Of a stretch of 10,711 nucleotides of DNA, positions 1-6,848 are shown piece by piece (within the stretch, counting starts at the first letter, position 1; each line of letters opens with the position of its first letter). The stretch is taken from contig DERU01000040.1 of the NCBI GenBank assembly GCA_002361095.1, forward strand, positions 3,705 to 14,415. The letters run 5' to 3'. Made by a program: the position numbers and the translations under genes. Under the pieces are notes generated by a model. It worked only from the letters and a program-made list of their open reading frames with translations, was not told the origin of the DNA and ran no database searches. Source of the stretch: Lachnospiraceae bacterium UBA3332. GTDB taxonomy: Bacteria > Bacillota > Clostridia > Lachnospirales > Lachnospiraceae.

Positions 1-9
1 ACAGTTCAG

Positions 10-24
10 ACAGGTCTGACCTGT
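10..24. repeat. Short perfect inverted repeat at window edge
   Basis: ACAGGT, a 3-base loop, then ACCTGT. A second overlapping palindrome (CAGAC-AG-GTCTG) shares the same bases. No T-run follows, so it is not a terminator in the + direction. It lies about 33 bases before the -35 box of the next promoter and could be an operator or chance. What lies further upstream is not visible. Confidence 0.3.
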
Positions 25-56
25 AACAAAATTGGTTTCCGCGGGCCAGTTTTTGC

Positions 57-85
57 TTGCATATAGGGAGGGGCTGGGATATAAT
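57..85 (+). promoter_or_regulatory. Predicted sigma-A promoter of the SEC-C gene
   Basis: The -35 box is TTGCAT (57-62), the spacer is 17 bases, and the -10 box is a perfect TATAAT (80-85). Transcription would start near 92, giving a leader of about 100 bases. That leader holds a 6-bp hairpin (GGACGC at 109-114, GCGTCC at 120-125). Confidence 0.6.
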
Positions 86-193
86 AACATCAGGCATTTT
101 GCCGGACAGGACGCAGGGAGCGTCCGCAGCAGAACAATAAGGTACAAGGCCAGCGGCACAAAGGTATGGGCTGGCGGCATGGAGGTTGTTACT

Positions 194-700
194 ATGGCAT
201 TATTGGAGCAATGGAGAAAAATCGCATATGACCAGCAGGCGGACAAGAATAAGTTGCAGCGGTTCTGGGCAGTTTATTTTGAAAGTGAGAAACAGATTTA
301 TGCCCGGCTTTTGAAAAACCCGGACGAAGTGGTGCGGGGGACGGTCAAAGAACTGGCGGATAAATATGAGATCAGCGTGATGACAATGACCGGTTTTTTG
401 GACGGTATCAACGACAGCCTGATCGCGCCCAATCCCATTGAAGAGATGGAAGAGGACACGGTGGTTAACCTGGGATTTGACAAAGAACTCCTGTATAAAA
501 ATATGGTTGCCGCAGACGCGGATTGGCTATACAATCTGGAGGAATGGAACGATATTTTCGACGAGAATACCCGCAAGGAACTGTATAAGGAACAGAAGCG
601 TTCCACCACGGTTGTCAAAGGGACAAAGGTGTATGCGAATGACCCCTGTCCCTGTGGGAGCGGCAAGAAATATAAGAAATGCTGCGGAAGGAATCAGTAA
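194..700 (+). CDS. SEC-C motif (zinc-binding) protein, 168 aa
   Basis: This is a soluble acidic protein of 168 residues ending in a SEC-C motif: CPCGSGKKYKKCC at residues 152-164, with Cys152, Cys154, Cys163 and Cys164 as the expected zinc ligands. SEC-C is the C-terminal motif of SecA, where it binds zinc and contacts SecB and ribosomes; free-standing carriers are common in Firmicutes and mostly uncharacterised. The remaining 150 residues look helical, with no signal peptide or membrane segment. I recall similar proteins in Lachnospiraceae but know no assigned function. The start is ATG 194, with GGAGG at 181-185 and an 8-base spacer; the frame stays open upstream to a TTG at 32, but that stretch has no ribosome site and includes the promoter. 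The gene looks monocistronic: own promoter before it, terminator 85 bases after it. Being a SecA fragment is unlikely because no SecA-like sequence precedes the motif. Confidence 0.85.
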   Translation: MALLEQWRKIAYDQQADKNKLQRFWAVYFESEKQIYARLLKNPDEVVRGTVKELADKYEISVMTMTGFLDGINDSLIAPNPIEEMEEDTVVNLGFDKELLYKNMVAADADWLYNLEEWNDIFDENTRKELYKEQKRSTTVVKGTKVYANDPCPCGSGKKYKKCCGRNQ

Positions 701-785
701 ATTTGTTTGAAAAATTGACATAAGCGGTAGGGGGCCAAAATCCCGCAGGCGAGGGTCAGGAAAAAGGAATAAGAATTGTATTTTC

Positions 786-821
786 AACCCCATGGGAGTG
801 TGCGGCTTTCATGGGGTTTTT
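786..821 (+). terminator. Rho-independent terminator after the SEC-C gene
   Basis: Nine-base stem AACCCCATG (786-794) paired with CATGGGGTT (810-818), a 15-base loop, and a T-run at 817-821 that partly belongs to the stem. It lies 85 bases after the stop codon. Confidence 0.75.
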
Positions 822-982
822 GCCGCCTGCTGAAAATGGAAACGAATTTGCACAATTGCGATAGATACCATAAAGAAACTGCGGATGGACAGTTCAAAGG
901 AAAAAATAGGGTTTGGGTCTATTGTAAGCGTTAGTCCGGCCGAAAGACCGGATATCCTGATTACGGATTGGGATGTACTTGA
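822..982 (+). other. Non-coding spacer with small hairpins
   Basis: No convincing gene or promoter was found here. Three short pairings are visible: AACTG/CAGTT (877-881 with 890-894), ATAG/CTAT (906-909 with 919-922), and TCCGG/CCGGA (935-939 with 948-952). The last is capped by a C-GAAA-G tetraloop at 941-946, separated from the outer stem by one C/A mismatch. A structured 5' leader of the next gene is possible, but I cannot assign it to a known RNA class. Confidence 0.3.
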
Positions 983-1030
983 TTTTCAACCGTGAATTTG
1001 TGCCCGCTAAGGCGGGCGGAGGGATTAAAG
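983..1030 (+). repeat. 48-base dispersed repeat, copy 1
   Basis: It matches 5343-5390 in the same orientation at 40 of 48 positions. The first 18 bases, TTTTCAACCGTGAATTTG, are identical, followed by a hairpin GCCCGC-TAAG-GCGGGC (1002-1017) and an A/G-rich tail ending in ATTAAAG. Differences fall in the loop, at stem borders and in the tail; the six stem pairs are unchanged. This copy ends 7 bases before ATG 1038 and carries a GGAGGG that could serve as a distant ribosome site. Confidence 0.8.
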
Positions 1031-1037
1031 CGCAGAA

Positions 1038-1898
1038 ATGGGGATAAATATGGATTACAAAAACGGCAAATGGGCAAAGCAAATTCTTGACGGTAGAAAT
1101 GAGGAGGGACTGTGGGGAAATTTCCACACATTAAGCCGGCCCGTTAGCGGGAAAGCGATTACCACCGAGCAGGCCATACGCAGGCTTAGAATTTTGGGTT
1201 TTACAAAAGAGGATGACCCCATTCGGGTTGTTTTGGAACGGATGTGCCTGTGTGTCAGCGGTGAGAAAAAAATAGACCATTATTATGAGAAAACGCATGA
1301 TTGGCCTTTGTTTGAAAAACTGATGCTTTCCGCATGGATAAGGCTTTTTGAACCGGAAAATGAAATTGCCCTCGGTGTGGCCAGGCAATGGGCCTGTATA
1401 GCCGAGAGGGCATTCGGCAGCGGACAGTATAATGAAAGTGACGATCGGGACGCATTTTATTCGCAATTTGGGAGAAAGCCCAAAAGCGGATTTGAAACGG
1501 GTTTTGGCATGTTTTATCATGTGGCGCTATTGCAGGGAGTTTTGACCGGTAAAACCGAAAGTCTTTTGCTGGATTATTATCTGTCAAGGCCGGAAGGAAT
1601 TTACTACGTTTATGATCAGTGTCTTCGCACGGTACCGGAAGTATTTGCCTCCCAAAAGACAAGTTCTTATTTGGCGGCGGTTGAGTTGCTGTCGGGTTAT
1701 GGGCAGGCACGGGAAAAGCTGGGCTTTGTCGCAAAGTGGCTTGACGCAAACAGAAACGAAAGCGGAAAATGGGATTTGGGGGCAGCCGCGAAAGACGGGG
1801 TATATTTTCCTTTGTCTGATTCATGGCGAAAGCAGGCATGCAGAATAGCGGACTGCACAGAGAGGATAACAAATATATTACATATGATCACCGGGTAG
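1038..1898 (+). CDS. Uncharacterised protein with QW-like motifs, likely alpha/alpha toroid
   Basis: A 286-residue protein with no signal peptide or membrane helix. It carries two related motifs: residues 12-26 (W, then ILDGRNEEGLW) and 231-245 (W, then LDANRNESGKW). Both resemble the QW motif of squalene/oxidosqualene cyclase and prenyltransferase repeats, which sits between helices of an alpha/alpha barrel. Other features are GNFHTLSR (27-34) and, near the end, a YFPLSDSWR stretch (256-264) and an ADCTERI stretch (271-277). I see no DxDD cyclase motif, and at this length it could form only a partial or small toroid. I recall similar hypothetical proteins in Clostridia without a known role. 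Two starts are possible: ATG 1038 (GGAGGG 14 bases upstream, too far) and ATG 1050 (GGGG at 1040-1043, 6 bases upstream). A terpenoid substrate should not be assumed. Confidence 0.75.
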   Translation: MGINMDYKNGKWAKQILDGRNEEGLWGNFHTLSRPVSGKAITTEQAIRRLRILGFTKEDDPIRVVLERMCLCVSGEKKIDHYYEKTHDWPLFEKLMLSAWIRLFEPENEIALGVARQWACIAERAFGSGQYNESDDRDAFYSQFGRKPKSGFETGFGMFYHVALLQGVLTGKTESLLLDYYLSRPEGIYYVYDQCLRTVPEVFASQKTSSYLAAVELLSGYGQAREKLGFVAKWLDANRNESGKWDLGAAAKDGVYFPLSDSWRKQACRIADCTERITNILHMITG

Positions 1899-1923
1899 GC
1901 TGTACCCACCCGAAAAATCATCT

Positions 1924-1952
1924 TCGAAAATTTACGCAGGAACTGTTATGAT
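1924..1952 (+). promoter_or_regulatory. Predicted extended -10 promoter of the 53-codon gene
   Basis: The -35-like box is TCGAAA (1924-1929), the spacer is 17 bases, and the -10 box is TATGAT (1947-1952) preceded by TGT at 1944-1946, an extended -10. Transcription would start near 1959, leaving a leader of about 76 bases that includes an ATATG-TGG-CATAT inverted repeat (1973-1985). Confidence 0.45.
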
Positions 1953-2034
1953 ACCGGGAGGAAACAGGAAAAATATGTGGCATATGACAGCGAAATGTGA
2001 TAAGCTGTAGACAGATATTTTAGGAGGTGAGGCC

Positions 2035-2196
2035 ATGAATAGGGATACCACCATGGCGAAGACCCTCCGTGTGACAGATGAGAAAGCCGGTTACGATGCG
2101 GAATTCTCTGATGATATTATTTTCAATAAAATCCGTGACAAATTTCAGTTGACGGAAGAAACGGCAAGGGAGTATTTGGCAAAAGAGATAAATTAG
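2035..2196 (+). CDS. Small uncharacterised protein, 53 aa
   Basis: A 53-codon reading frame, MNRDTTMAKTLRV... ending AREYLAKEIN. I do not recognise the family. The case for a real gene is its translation start: AGGAGGTGA at 2022-2030 is a near-perfect Shine-Dalgarno sequence, 7 bases before ATG 2035. A candidate promoter lies about 85 bases upstream and an intrinsic terminator begins 8 bases after the stop, so it looks like a one-gene unit. The protein is charged and soluble, without Cys, signal peptide or membrane segment. Residues 27-53 (DDIIFNKIRDKF, then LTEETAREYLAKE) look like two amphipathic helices, which would suit a small regulator or partner-binding protein, but this is inference. 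An internal ATG at 2053 (residue 7) is an alternative start with no good ribosome site. Confidence 0.65.
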   Translation: MNRDTTMAKTLRVTDEKAGYDAEFSDDIIFNKIRDKFQLTEETAREYLAKEIN

Positions 2197-2203
2197 GAAA
2201 AGC

Positions 2204-2240
2204 AGGCAGGGCATTCCGGTTCCGGTGTTCTGCCTTTCCT
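2204..2240 (+). terminator. Probable intrinsic terminator after the 53-codon gene
   Basis: The stem is AGGCAGGGCA (2204-2213) with TGTTCTGCCT (2226-2235), ten pairs including two G-U, a 12-base loop, and the tail TTTCCT. The T-run is short and interrupted, so termination may be partial. Confidence 0.55.
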
Positions 2241-2241
2241 G

Positions 2242-2299
2242 TATAATGCAATGCCAGGGCGTGTTTGAAAAATGCTTTTTGACTTAACGTCATATGACG
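2242..2299 (+). promoter_or_regulatory. Possible promoter and operator of the C_GCAxxG_C_C gene
   Basis: A perfect TATAAT lies at 2242-2247, but no good -35 box stands 16-18 bases before it. A perfect 12-bp palindrome, CGTCATATGACG, occupies 2288-2299, about 25 bases before the chosen start. If TATAAT is the -10 box, the palindrome would lie near +35, where a bound dimer could block transcription. It could also be chance. Confidence 0.3.
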
Positions 2300-2323
2300 G
2301 GTCGTACAGAAAGGGAGACGAAT

Positions 2324-2764
2324 ATGGAGAATAGGGAAGACAGGGCGGTGGAACTGTTTACGTCCGGATACAATTGTGCGCAGTCCGTTTTTGCGGCATA
2401 TGCGGATTTGCTGGGTATGGATTTGGAGACGGCGCTGAAACTTTCCTGTCCCATGGGCGGGGGCATGGGGCGGATGCGGGAGGTTTGCGGCGCGGTTTCT
2501 TCCATGGCCCTGCTGTCTGGGTTAAAGGACGGTAATACCGATCCCAAAAATGAGGAGGCCAAAAAGGCGGCATATGAACGGGTGCGGATCATGGCGGCCG
2601 CTTTTTTGGAGGAACACAAGACAATTCTGTGCAGGGAATTGCTGGGGATTGAGGGGATGGAGGAGAGCGCGGCGCCCTCCGTCCGGACGCCGGAGTACTA
2701 TGCGTCCCGTCCCTGCGTCAAAATCATCCGCAGCGCGGCGCGTATCATTGCGGGGTATCTGTGA
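2324..2764 (+). CDS. C_GCAxxG_C_C family protein, 146 aa
   Basis: A soluble cysteine-motif protein of the C_GCAxxG_C_C family (PF09719), named for its spaced cysteines; members are usually 120-160 residues and their biochemical role is not settled, with redox or metal binding often suggested. Visible here: NCAQ with Cys18, a glycine-rich CPMGGGMGRM stretch with Cys42 (42-51), CGAVSS with Cys55 (55-60), Cys103 and Cys131. Relatives usually have Gly where this protein has Ser60 in the CGAVSG position, a small deviation. There is no signal peptide or membrane segment. The start is ATG 2324, 6 bases after AGGGAG (2312-2317); the frame also has an ATG at 2294 inside the palindrome but without a ribosome site. 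No obvious terminator follows; the next promoter begins about 50 bases after the stop. Confidence 0.85.
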   Translation: MENREDRAVELFTSGYNCAQSVFAAYADLLGMDLETALKLSCPMGGGMGRMREVCGAVSSMALLSGLKDGNTDPKNEEAKKAAYERVRIMAAAFLEEHKTILCRELLGIEGMEESAAPSVRTPEYYASRPCVKIIRSAARIIAGYL

Positions 2765-2812
2765 ACTGTTACCTGGCCCATAATATTATTTGGTGCAAAA
2801 GTAAAATAGTAG

Positions 2813-2841
2813 TGGAAAAAAAACCCTTTTTTTTGTATAAT
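2813..2841 (+). promoter_or_regulatory. Predicted promoter of the GH94 phosphorylase
   Basis: The -35-like box is TGGAAA (2813-2818), the spacer is 17 bases, and the -10 box is a perfect TATAAT (2836-2841). The spacer is largely filled by an A8-CCC-T8 block (2816-2834). Downstream, ATGTTAAG occurs at 2854-2861 and again at 2875-2882, with ATGTTG at 2863-2868 between them; the two full copies are 21 bases apart, two helical turns, and may be an operator. The leader is about 90 bases. Confidence 0.6.
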
Positions 2842-2939
2842 GTAGTTATCAAAATGTTAAGAATGTTGTTGCCGATGTTAAGGGGCACGACGGGGGTGCG
2901 TGCCGGTAGCGGACGGCAGAAAAAAGGGAGGAGAGTGCC

Positions 2940-5327
2940 ATGCAATACGGACATTTTGACAACGAAAAGCGGGAGTATGTGATCGACCGTGTGGATTTGC
3001 CCACGTCCTGGACAAACTACATCGGGCTGGAGAACCTGTGTGCGGTGATGAACCACACGGCGGGCGGCTACATGTTTTACAAGTCGCCGGAATATCACCG
3101 GATTACGCGTTTCCGGGCGAACGCAATTCCGATGGACAGGCCGGGACACTATGTGTACATCCGGGACAACGCGGACAAAGATTACTGGAGCGTTTCCTGG
3201 CAGCCGGTAGGAAAGCCGCTGGACCAGGCGTCGTATACCTGCAGACACGGGATGTCCTACACCGTTTACGAGTCGTTGTACAAAAAAATCAGGGCCAGTC
3301 AGACGCTGGTCGTACCGCTGGGGGATGCGGTGGAATTGTGGGATGTGAAAATTAAAAATGAGGATGACAAGCCGAGACAGTTAAGTGTCTTTTCCTATTG
3401 TGAACTGTCCTTCCACCACATCACCATTGACAACCAGAACCATCAGATGAGCCTGTACTGCTCCGGCTCCTCTTATGAGGACGGCGTAATCGAGCAGGAT
3501 CTTTTTTACGAGGAATTCGGGTTCCAGTATTTTACCGGCAATTTTGAACCGGACGGATTTGACTGTCTGCGGGACAGTTTTATCGGGGATTACCATACGG
3601 AGAACAATCCGGCGGCCGTGGAGAGGGGACAATGCAGCGGTTCCTTTGAATTGGGCAATAACCACTGCGGCAGCCTGCAAAAGAATCTCACGCTTTCTCC
3701 CGGTGAGGAAGTGCGCCTGGTATTCATGCTGGGCGAAGGCAGACGGGAAGTGGGACAAAAGATGCGCGAAAAGTACCGGGATCCGGCGGCGGTGGATGCC
3801 GTATACGAGGCGCTTGCCGCTTACTGGAACGAAAAGTTTGACAAGCTGCAGATTTCCACGCCCAATGAGGGCATGAATACGCTGATCAATACGTGGACCT
3901 TGTATCAGTCCGAGATTAACGTGATGTTTTCCCGCTTTGCCTCTTTTATCGAAGTCGGCGGGCGGACAGGGCTCGGATACCGGGATACCGCGCAGGATGC
4001 CATGACCATTCCCCATTCCAATCCGGCAAAGTGCCGGCAGCGGATTGAGGAACTGCTGCGCGGGCTGGTGTCGGAGGGATATGGTCTGCATCTGTTCGAT
4101 CCCAGCTGGTTTTTGCCGGACGAGGAGGTCAAGCCGTTCAAATCCCCCACGGTGGTGCCCACGCCCAGCCGGGAGGATATGGTGCACGGCCTGAAGGATG
4201 CCTGCTCCGACGACGCGCTTTGGCTGGTTCCTTCCATTGTGGAGTATATCAAGGAAACCGGGGAGTTTTCTTTTGCGGACGAGGTGTTTACCTATGCGGA
4301 CGGCGGAGAAGGCTCCGTATATGAGCATATGAAGAAGATCCTGGACTTTTCCGCCAGACAGGTGGGGGCCACGGGGGTTTGCAAGGGATTGCGGGCGGAT
4401 TGGAACGATTGCTTAAATCTGGGCGGCGGGGAGAGCGCGCTGGTTTCCTTTTTGCATTACTGGGCGCTTACCAACTTCATCGAACTGGCTTCCTTTTTGG
4501 GGCGTACACAGGACGCGGAAACATACGGCGCAATTGCGGCCCATGTAAAAGAGGTTTGCAACACCCAGCTTTGGGACGGGGAGTGGTTTATCCGGGGTAT
4601 CACCAAAAACGGTAAAAAGATCGGTACGAAAGAAGACCGGGAGGGCAGGGTACATCTGGAGTCCAATTCCTGGGCGGTGCTTTCCGGCGCGGCGGATCCG
4701 GAAAAAGGCAAAAAGGCGATGGACAGTGTGGACGAGTATTTGTATACGCCTTACGGAATCATGCTCAACGCCCCTTCTTACACGGAGCCGGACGACGATA
4801 TCGGGTTTGTAACCCGGGTGTATCCGGGGCTGAAGGAGAACGGTTCCATTTTCTCCCATCCCAATCCTTGGGCCTGGGCGGCGGAATGTGTGTTGGGCCG
4901 CGGCGACCGGGCGATGAAGTTTTACGATGCGTTGTGCCCTTACTGGCAGAACGATAAGATAGAGATCAGAAGGGCGGAGCCTTACTCCTATTGCCAGTTT
5001 ATTTCCGGGAAAGACCATTCCCGCTACGGATGGGCCCATCACCCGTTCATGACGGGAAGCGGCGGCTGGTCTTATTTCAGCGCCACCCGTTATATGCTGG
5101 GGGTGCGTCCGCAGTTTGACAGCCTTTTGATCGATCCCTGCATCCCGGCGGAATGGAAAGGATTTTCCATGCACCGTGAATGGAGGGGGGCAAAGTTTGA
5201 CATTGAGGTGGTCAATCCCGGCGGTTCCATGAAGGGCGTGCGGGAACTTTACCTGGATGGGGTAAAAGTAGAGAAAATCCCGGTGCAGGCGGCGGGCAGC
5301 CGGCATGCGGTCAAAGCTGTAATGTAA
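2940..5327 (+). CDS. chbP: GH94 disaccharide phosphorylase, N,N'-diacetylchitobiose phosphorylase type
   Basis: A cytoplasmic inverting phosphorylase of family GH94. N,N'-diacetylchitobiose phosphorylase uses phosphate to split (GlcNAc)2 into GlcNAc 1-phosphate and GlcNAc. At 795 residues it has full family length: N-terminal beta-sandwich (about 1-260), helical linker, (alpha/alpha)6 barrel (about 305-725) and C-terminal beta sheet. Asp490 in GLRADWNDC (483-491) is the expected general acid; RDTAQD (348-353) and TGSGGW (705-710) fall in the family's phosphate-site regions. GLRADWND followed by CLNLGGGES matches remembered Vibrio chitobiose phosphorylase, whereas cellobiose phosphorylases have IGRADWNDCLNLNCFS. 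Specificity is therefore inferred, and another beta-linked disaccharide is possible. Start ATG 2940 follows GGGAGGAG (2926-2933). A sugar-phosphate mutase lies 93 bases downstream with no terminator between, suggesting one transcript. No transporter is visible in the window. Confidence 0.88.
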   Translation: MQYGHFDNEKREYVIDRVDLPTSWTNYIGLENLCAVMNHTAGGYMFYKSPEYHRITRFRANAIPMDRPGHYVYIRDNADKDYWSVSWQPVGKPLDQASYTCRHGMSYTVYESLYKKIRASQTLVVPLGDAVELWDVKIKNEDDKPRQLSVFSYCELSFHHITIDNQNHQMSLYCSGSSYEDGVIEQDLFYEEFGFQYFTGNFEPDGFDCLRDSFIGDYHTENNPAAVERGQCSGSFELGNNHCGSLQKNLTLSPGEEVRLVFMLGEGRREVGQKMREKYRDPAAVDAVYEALAAYWNEKFDKLQISTPNEGMNTLINTWTLYQSEINVMFSRFASFIEVGGRTGLGYRDTAQDAMTIPHSNPAKCRQRIEELLRGLVSEGYGLHLFDPSWFLPDEEVKPFKSPTVVPTPSREDMVHGLKDACSDDALWLVPSIVEYIKETGEFSFADEVFTYADGGEGSVYEHMKKILDFSARQVGATGVCKGLRADWNDCLNLGGGESALVSFLHYWALTNFIELASFLGRTQDAETYGAIAAHVKEVCNTQLWDGEWFIRGITKNGKKIGTKEDREGRVHLESNSWAVLSGAADPEKGKKAMDSVDEYLYTPYGIMLNAPSYTEPDDDIGFVTRVYPGLKENGSIFSHPNPWAWAAECVLGRGDRAMKFYDALCPYWQNDKIEIRRAEPYSYCQFISGKDHSRYGWAHHPFMTGSGGWSYFSATRYMLGVRPQFDSLLIDPCIPAEWKGFSMHREWRGAKFDIEVVNPGGSMKGVRELYLDGVKVEKIPVQAAGSRHAVKAVM

Positions 5328-5342
5328 AAACTGACAATTAAG

Positions 5343-5390
5343 TTTTCAACCGTGAATTTGCGCCCGCCAAAGCGGGCCGGAAGATTAAAA
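5343..5390 (+). repeat. 48-base dispersed repeat, copy 2
   Basis: Second copy of the element at 983-1030, same orientation, 40 of 48 identical. The hairpin is GCCCGC (5362-5367), loop CAAA, GCGGGC (5372-5377). It fills half of the gap between the GH94 gene and the mutase and ends 30 bases before the mutase start. No T-run follows, so it does not look like a terminator. Confidence 0.8.
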
Positions 5391-5420
5391 TGTCGTTTGC
5401 GCGGCGGAATGAGAGGAAAA

Positions 5421-6839
5421 ATGGTTAAATTTGGTACGGGCGGCTGGAGGGCCGTGATCGGGGACGATTTTACAAAAGCGAATATCCAGCTTTTGACGAA
5501 AGCATTGTGTGTAAAAATGAAACGGGAGGGCGTTGCGGATAAGGGCGTGGTGCTGGGCTACGACAGGCGCTTTTTGGCAAAGGAAGCGATGCAGTGGGCC
5601 GGTCAGGTCTTCGCTGCAGAGGGAATTAAGGCTTTTTTGGTGAACAAATCTTCACCGACGCCGCTGGTCATGTTTTACGTCATGAAGCATGAACTGCCTT
5701 ACGGGATGATGATTACGGCCAGCCATAACCCGGCGATTTACAACGGCATCAAGGTCTTTACGGCGGGCGGCCGGGACGCGGACGAGGTGCAGACGGGACA
5801 GATCGAAGAGATCATTGCCGGCCTTGCACCGCAGGATGTGCGTGCGATGGGATATGAGGAGGCCAAGGCGGCCGGACTGATCGAGGAGATTTATCCGCTC
5901 AACGAATATCTGGATAATATCATTGATGCGGTAAATATGAAGGCCATCCGCGACGCACGGCTCAAGATTGCGCTGGATCCCATGTACGGCGTCAGCGAGA
6001 CTTCCCTAAAGACCATTTTGCTGACGGCAAGGTGCGAAGTGGATACCATCCACGAAAGGCATGATACCCTTTTTGGCGGCAAGCTTCCCGCGCCCAACGC
6101 GACGACCCTGCGTCCGCTGCAGAATTTTGTGCTGGATGCCAACTGCGATATCGGAATTGCGACGGACGGCGATGCGGACCGGCTGGGCGTGATCGACGAT
6201 ACGGGTCGTTTTTTACATCCCAACGATATCCTTGTATTGCTGTATTATTATCTGATTAAATATAAAGGATGGAAAGGGCCGGTGGTGCGCAATATCTGTA
6301 CCACCCACATGTTGGATAAAGTGGCGGAACGGTTCGGGGAAAAATGCTATGAGGTGCCGGTGGGCTTTAAGCACATTTCCGCGAAAATGAACGAGACGGA
6401 CGCAGTGATCGGCGGGGAATCCTCAGGCGGCCTGACGGTCAGGGGACATATCAAAGGCAAGGACGGCGTTTACGCGGCTTCCCTGCTGGTGGAGATGATC
6501 GCCGTGACGGGTAAGAAGCTGTCCCGGATTTATCAGGATATCGAGGCCGAATGCGGTTCCATTCATATGGAAGAGAGGGATTATAAGTTTACCCAGAAAA
6601 AGAAGGAAGAAGTACACAACACGTTGATGGTGGAAAAAAAGATTCCGAACCTTCCTTTCGCAGTGGAACGGGTTTCCTATCTGGACGGCAGCAAGGTTTA
6701 CTTTACCAACGGCGGCTGGGTGGTCGCAAGGTTTTCCGGCACGGAACCGTTGATCCGTATTTTCTGCGAGATGCCCACGCCGCAGGAGGCCAAAACGGTG
6801 AGCGAAATTTATGAGGAATTTTTGGATTTGAAAAAGTAA
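5421..6839 (+). CDS. Alpha-D-phosphohexomutase (phosphoglucomutase/phosphomannomutase family)
   Basis: A cytoplasmic enzyme that interconverts sugar 1- and 6-phosphates through a phosphoserine and a bisphosphate intermediate. All four family signatures are present in 472 residues: FGTGGWR (4-10); TASHNP (99-104) with active-site Ser101; the metal loop DGDADR (249-254); the sugar-contact loop GESSG (332-336); and the phosphate-binding loop RFSGTEPLIR (437-446). The likely substrate is glucose 1-phosphate, but next to a GH94 phosphorylase it could also take GlcNAc 1-phosphate; sequence alone does not decide. GlmM is less likely, since GlmM normally has GEQSG in the sugar-contact loop and a different N-terminus. 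Start ATG 5421 follows GAGAGG (5411-5416) at a short distance and gives the family's usual beginning, MVKFGTGGWR. The frame is open upstream to a GTG at 5352, but that part lies in the repeat. No clear terminator follows; the T-box promoter begins 9 bases after the stop. Confidence 0.88.
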   Translation: MVKFGTGGWRAVIGDDFTKANIQLLTKALCVKMKREGVADKGVVLGYDRRFLAKEAMQWAGQVFAAEGIKAFLVNKSSPTPLVMFYVMKHELPYGMMITASHNPAIYNGIKVFTAGGRDADEVQTGQIEEIIAGLAPQDVRAMGYEEAKAAGLIEEIYPLNEYLDNIIDAVNMKAIRDARLKIALDPMYGVSETSLKTILLTARCEVDTIHERHDTLFGGKLPAPNATTLRPLQNFVLDANCDIGIATDGDADRLGVIDDTGRFLHPNDILVLLYYYLIKYKGWKGPVVRNICTTHMLDKVAERFGEKCYEVPVGFKHISAKMNETDAVIGGESSGGLTVRGHIKGKDGVYAASLLVEMIAVTGKKLSRIYQDIEAECGSIHMEERDYKFTQKKKEEVHNTLMVEKKIPNLPFAVERVSYLDGSKVYFTNGGWVVARFSGTEPLIRIFCEMPTPQEAKTVSEIYEEFLDLKK

Positions 6840-6848
6840 AGAAAAAGC

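Noticed and set aside
32..193. N-terminal extension of the SEC-C protein from a TTG codon at 32
   Set aside because: No ribosome site precedes it and the stretch contains a good promoter (57-85); ATG 194 has GGAGG at the right distance.
715..821. Possible small RNA gene from TTGACA (715-720) to the terminator at 821
   Set aside because: The only -10-like sequence, CAAAAT at 736-741, leaves a 15-base spacer; without expression data the terminator is better read as that of the SEC-C gene.
1948..2010. 20-codon leader peptide (ATG 1948 to TAG 2008) before the 53-codon gene
   Set aside because: No ribosome site, starts inside the predicted -10 box, and shows no run of codons typical of attenuator peptides.
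2816..2834. A8-CCC-T8 block as a terminator of the C_GCAxxG_C_C gene
   Set aside because: The stem would be only A-T pairs with a 3-base loop, too weak for intrinsic termination; it fits better as promoter spacer.
3381..5306. Long open frames on the minus strand opposite the GH94 gene
   Set aside because: They mirror the codon bias of the + strand gene, have no ribosome sites and show no recognisable domains.
5352..5420. Longer phosphohexomutase starting at GTG 5352
   Set aside because: The extension lies in the dispersed repeat, has no ribosome site and lacks resemblance to the family N-terminus, which begins at ATG 5421.
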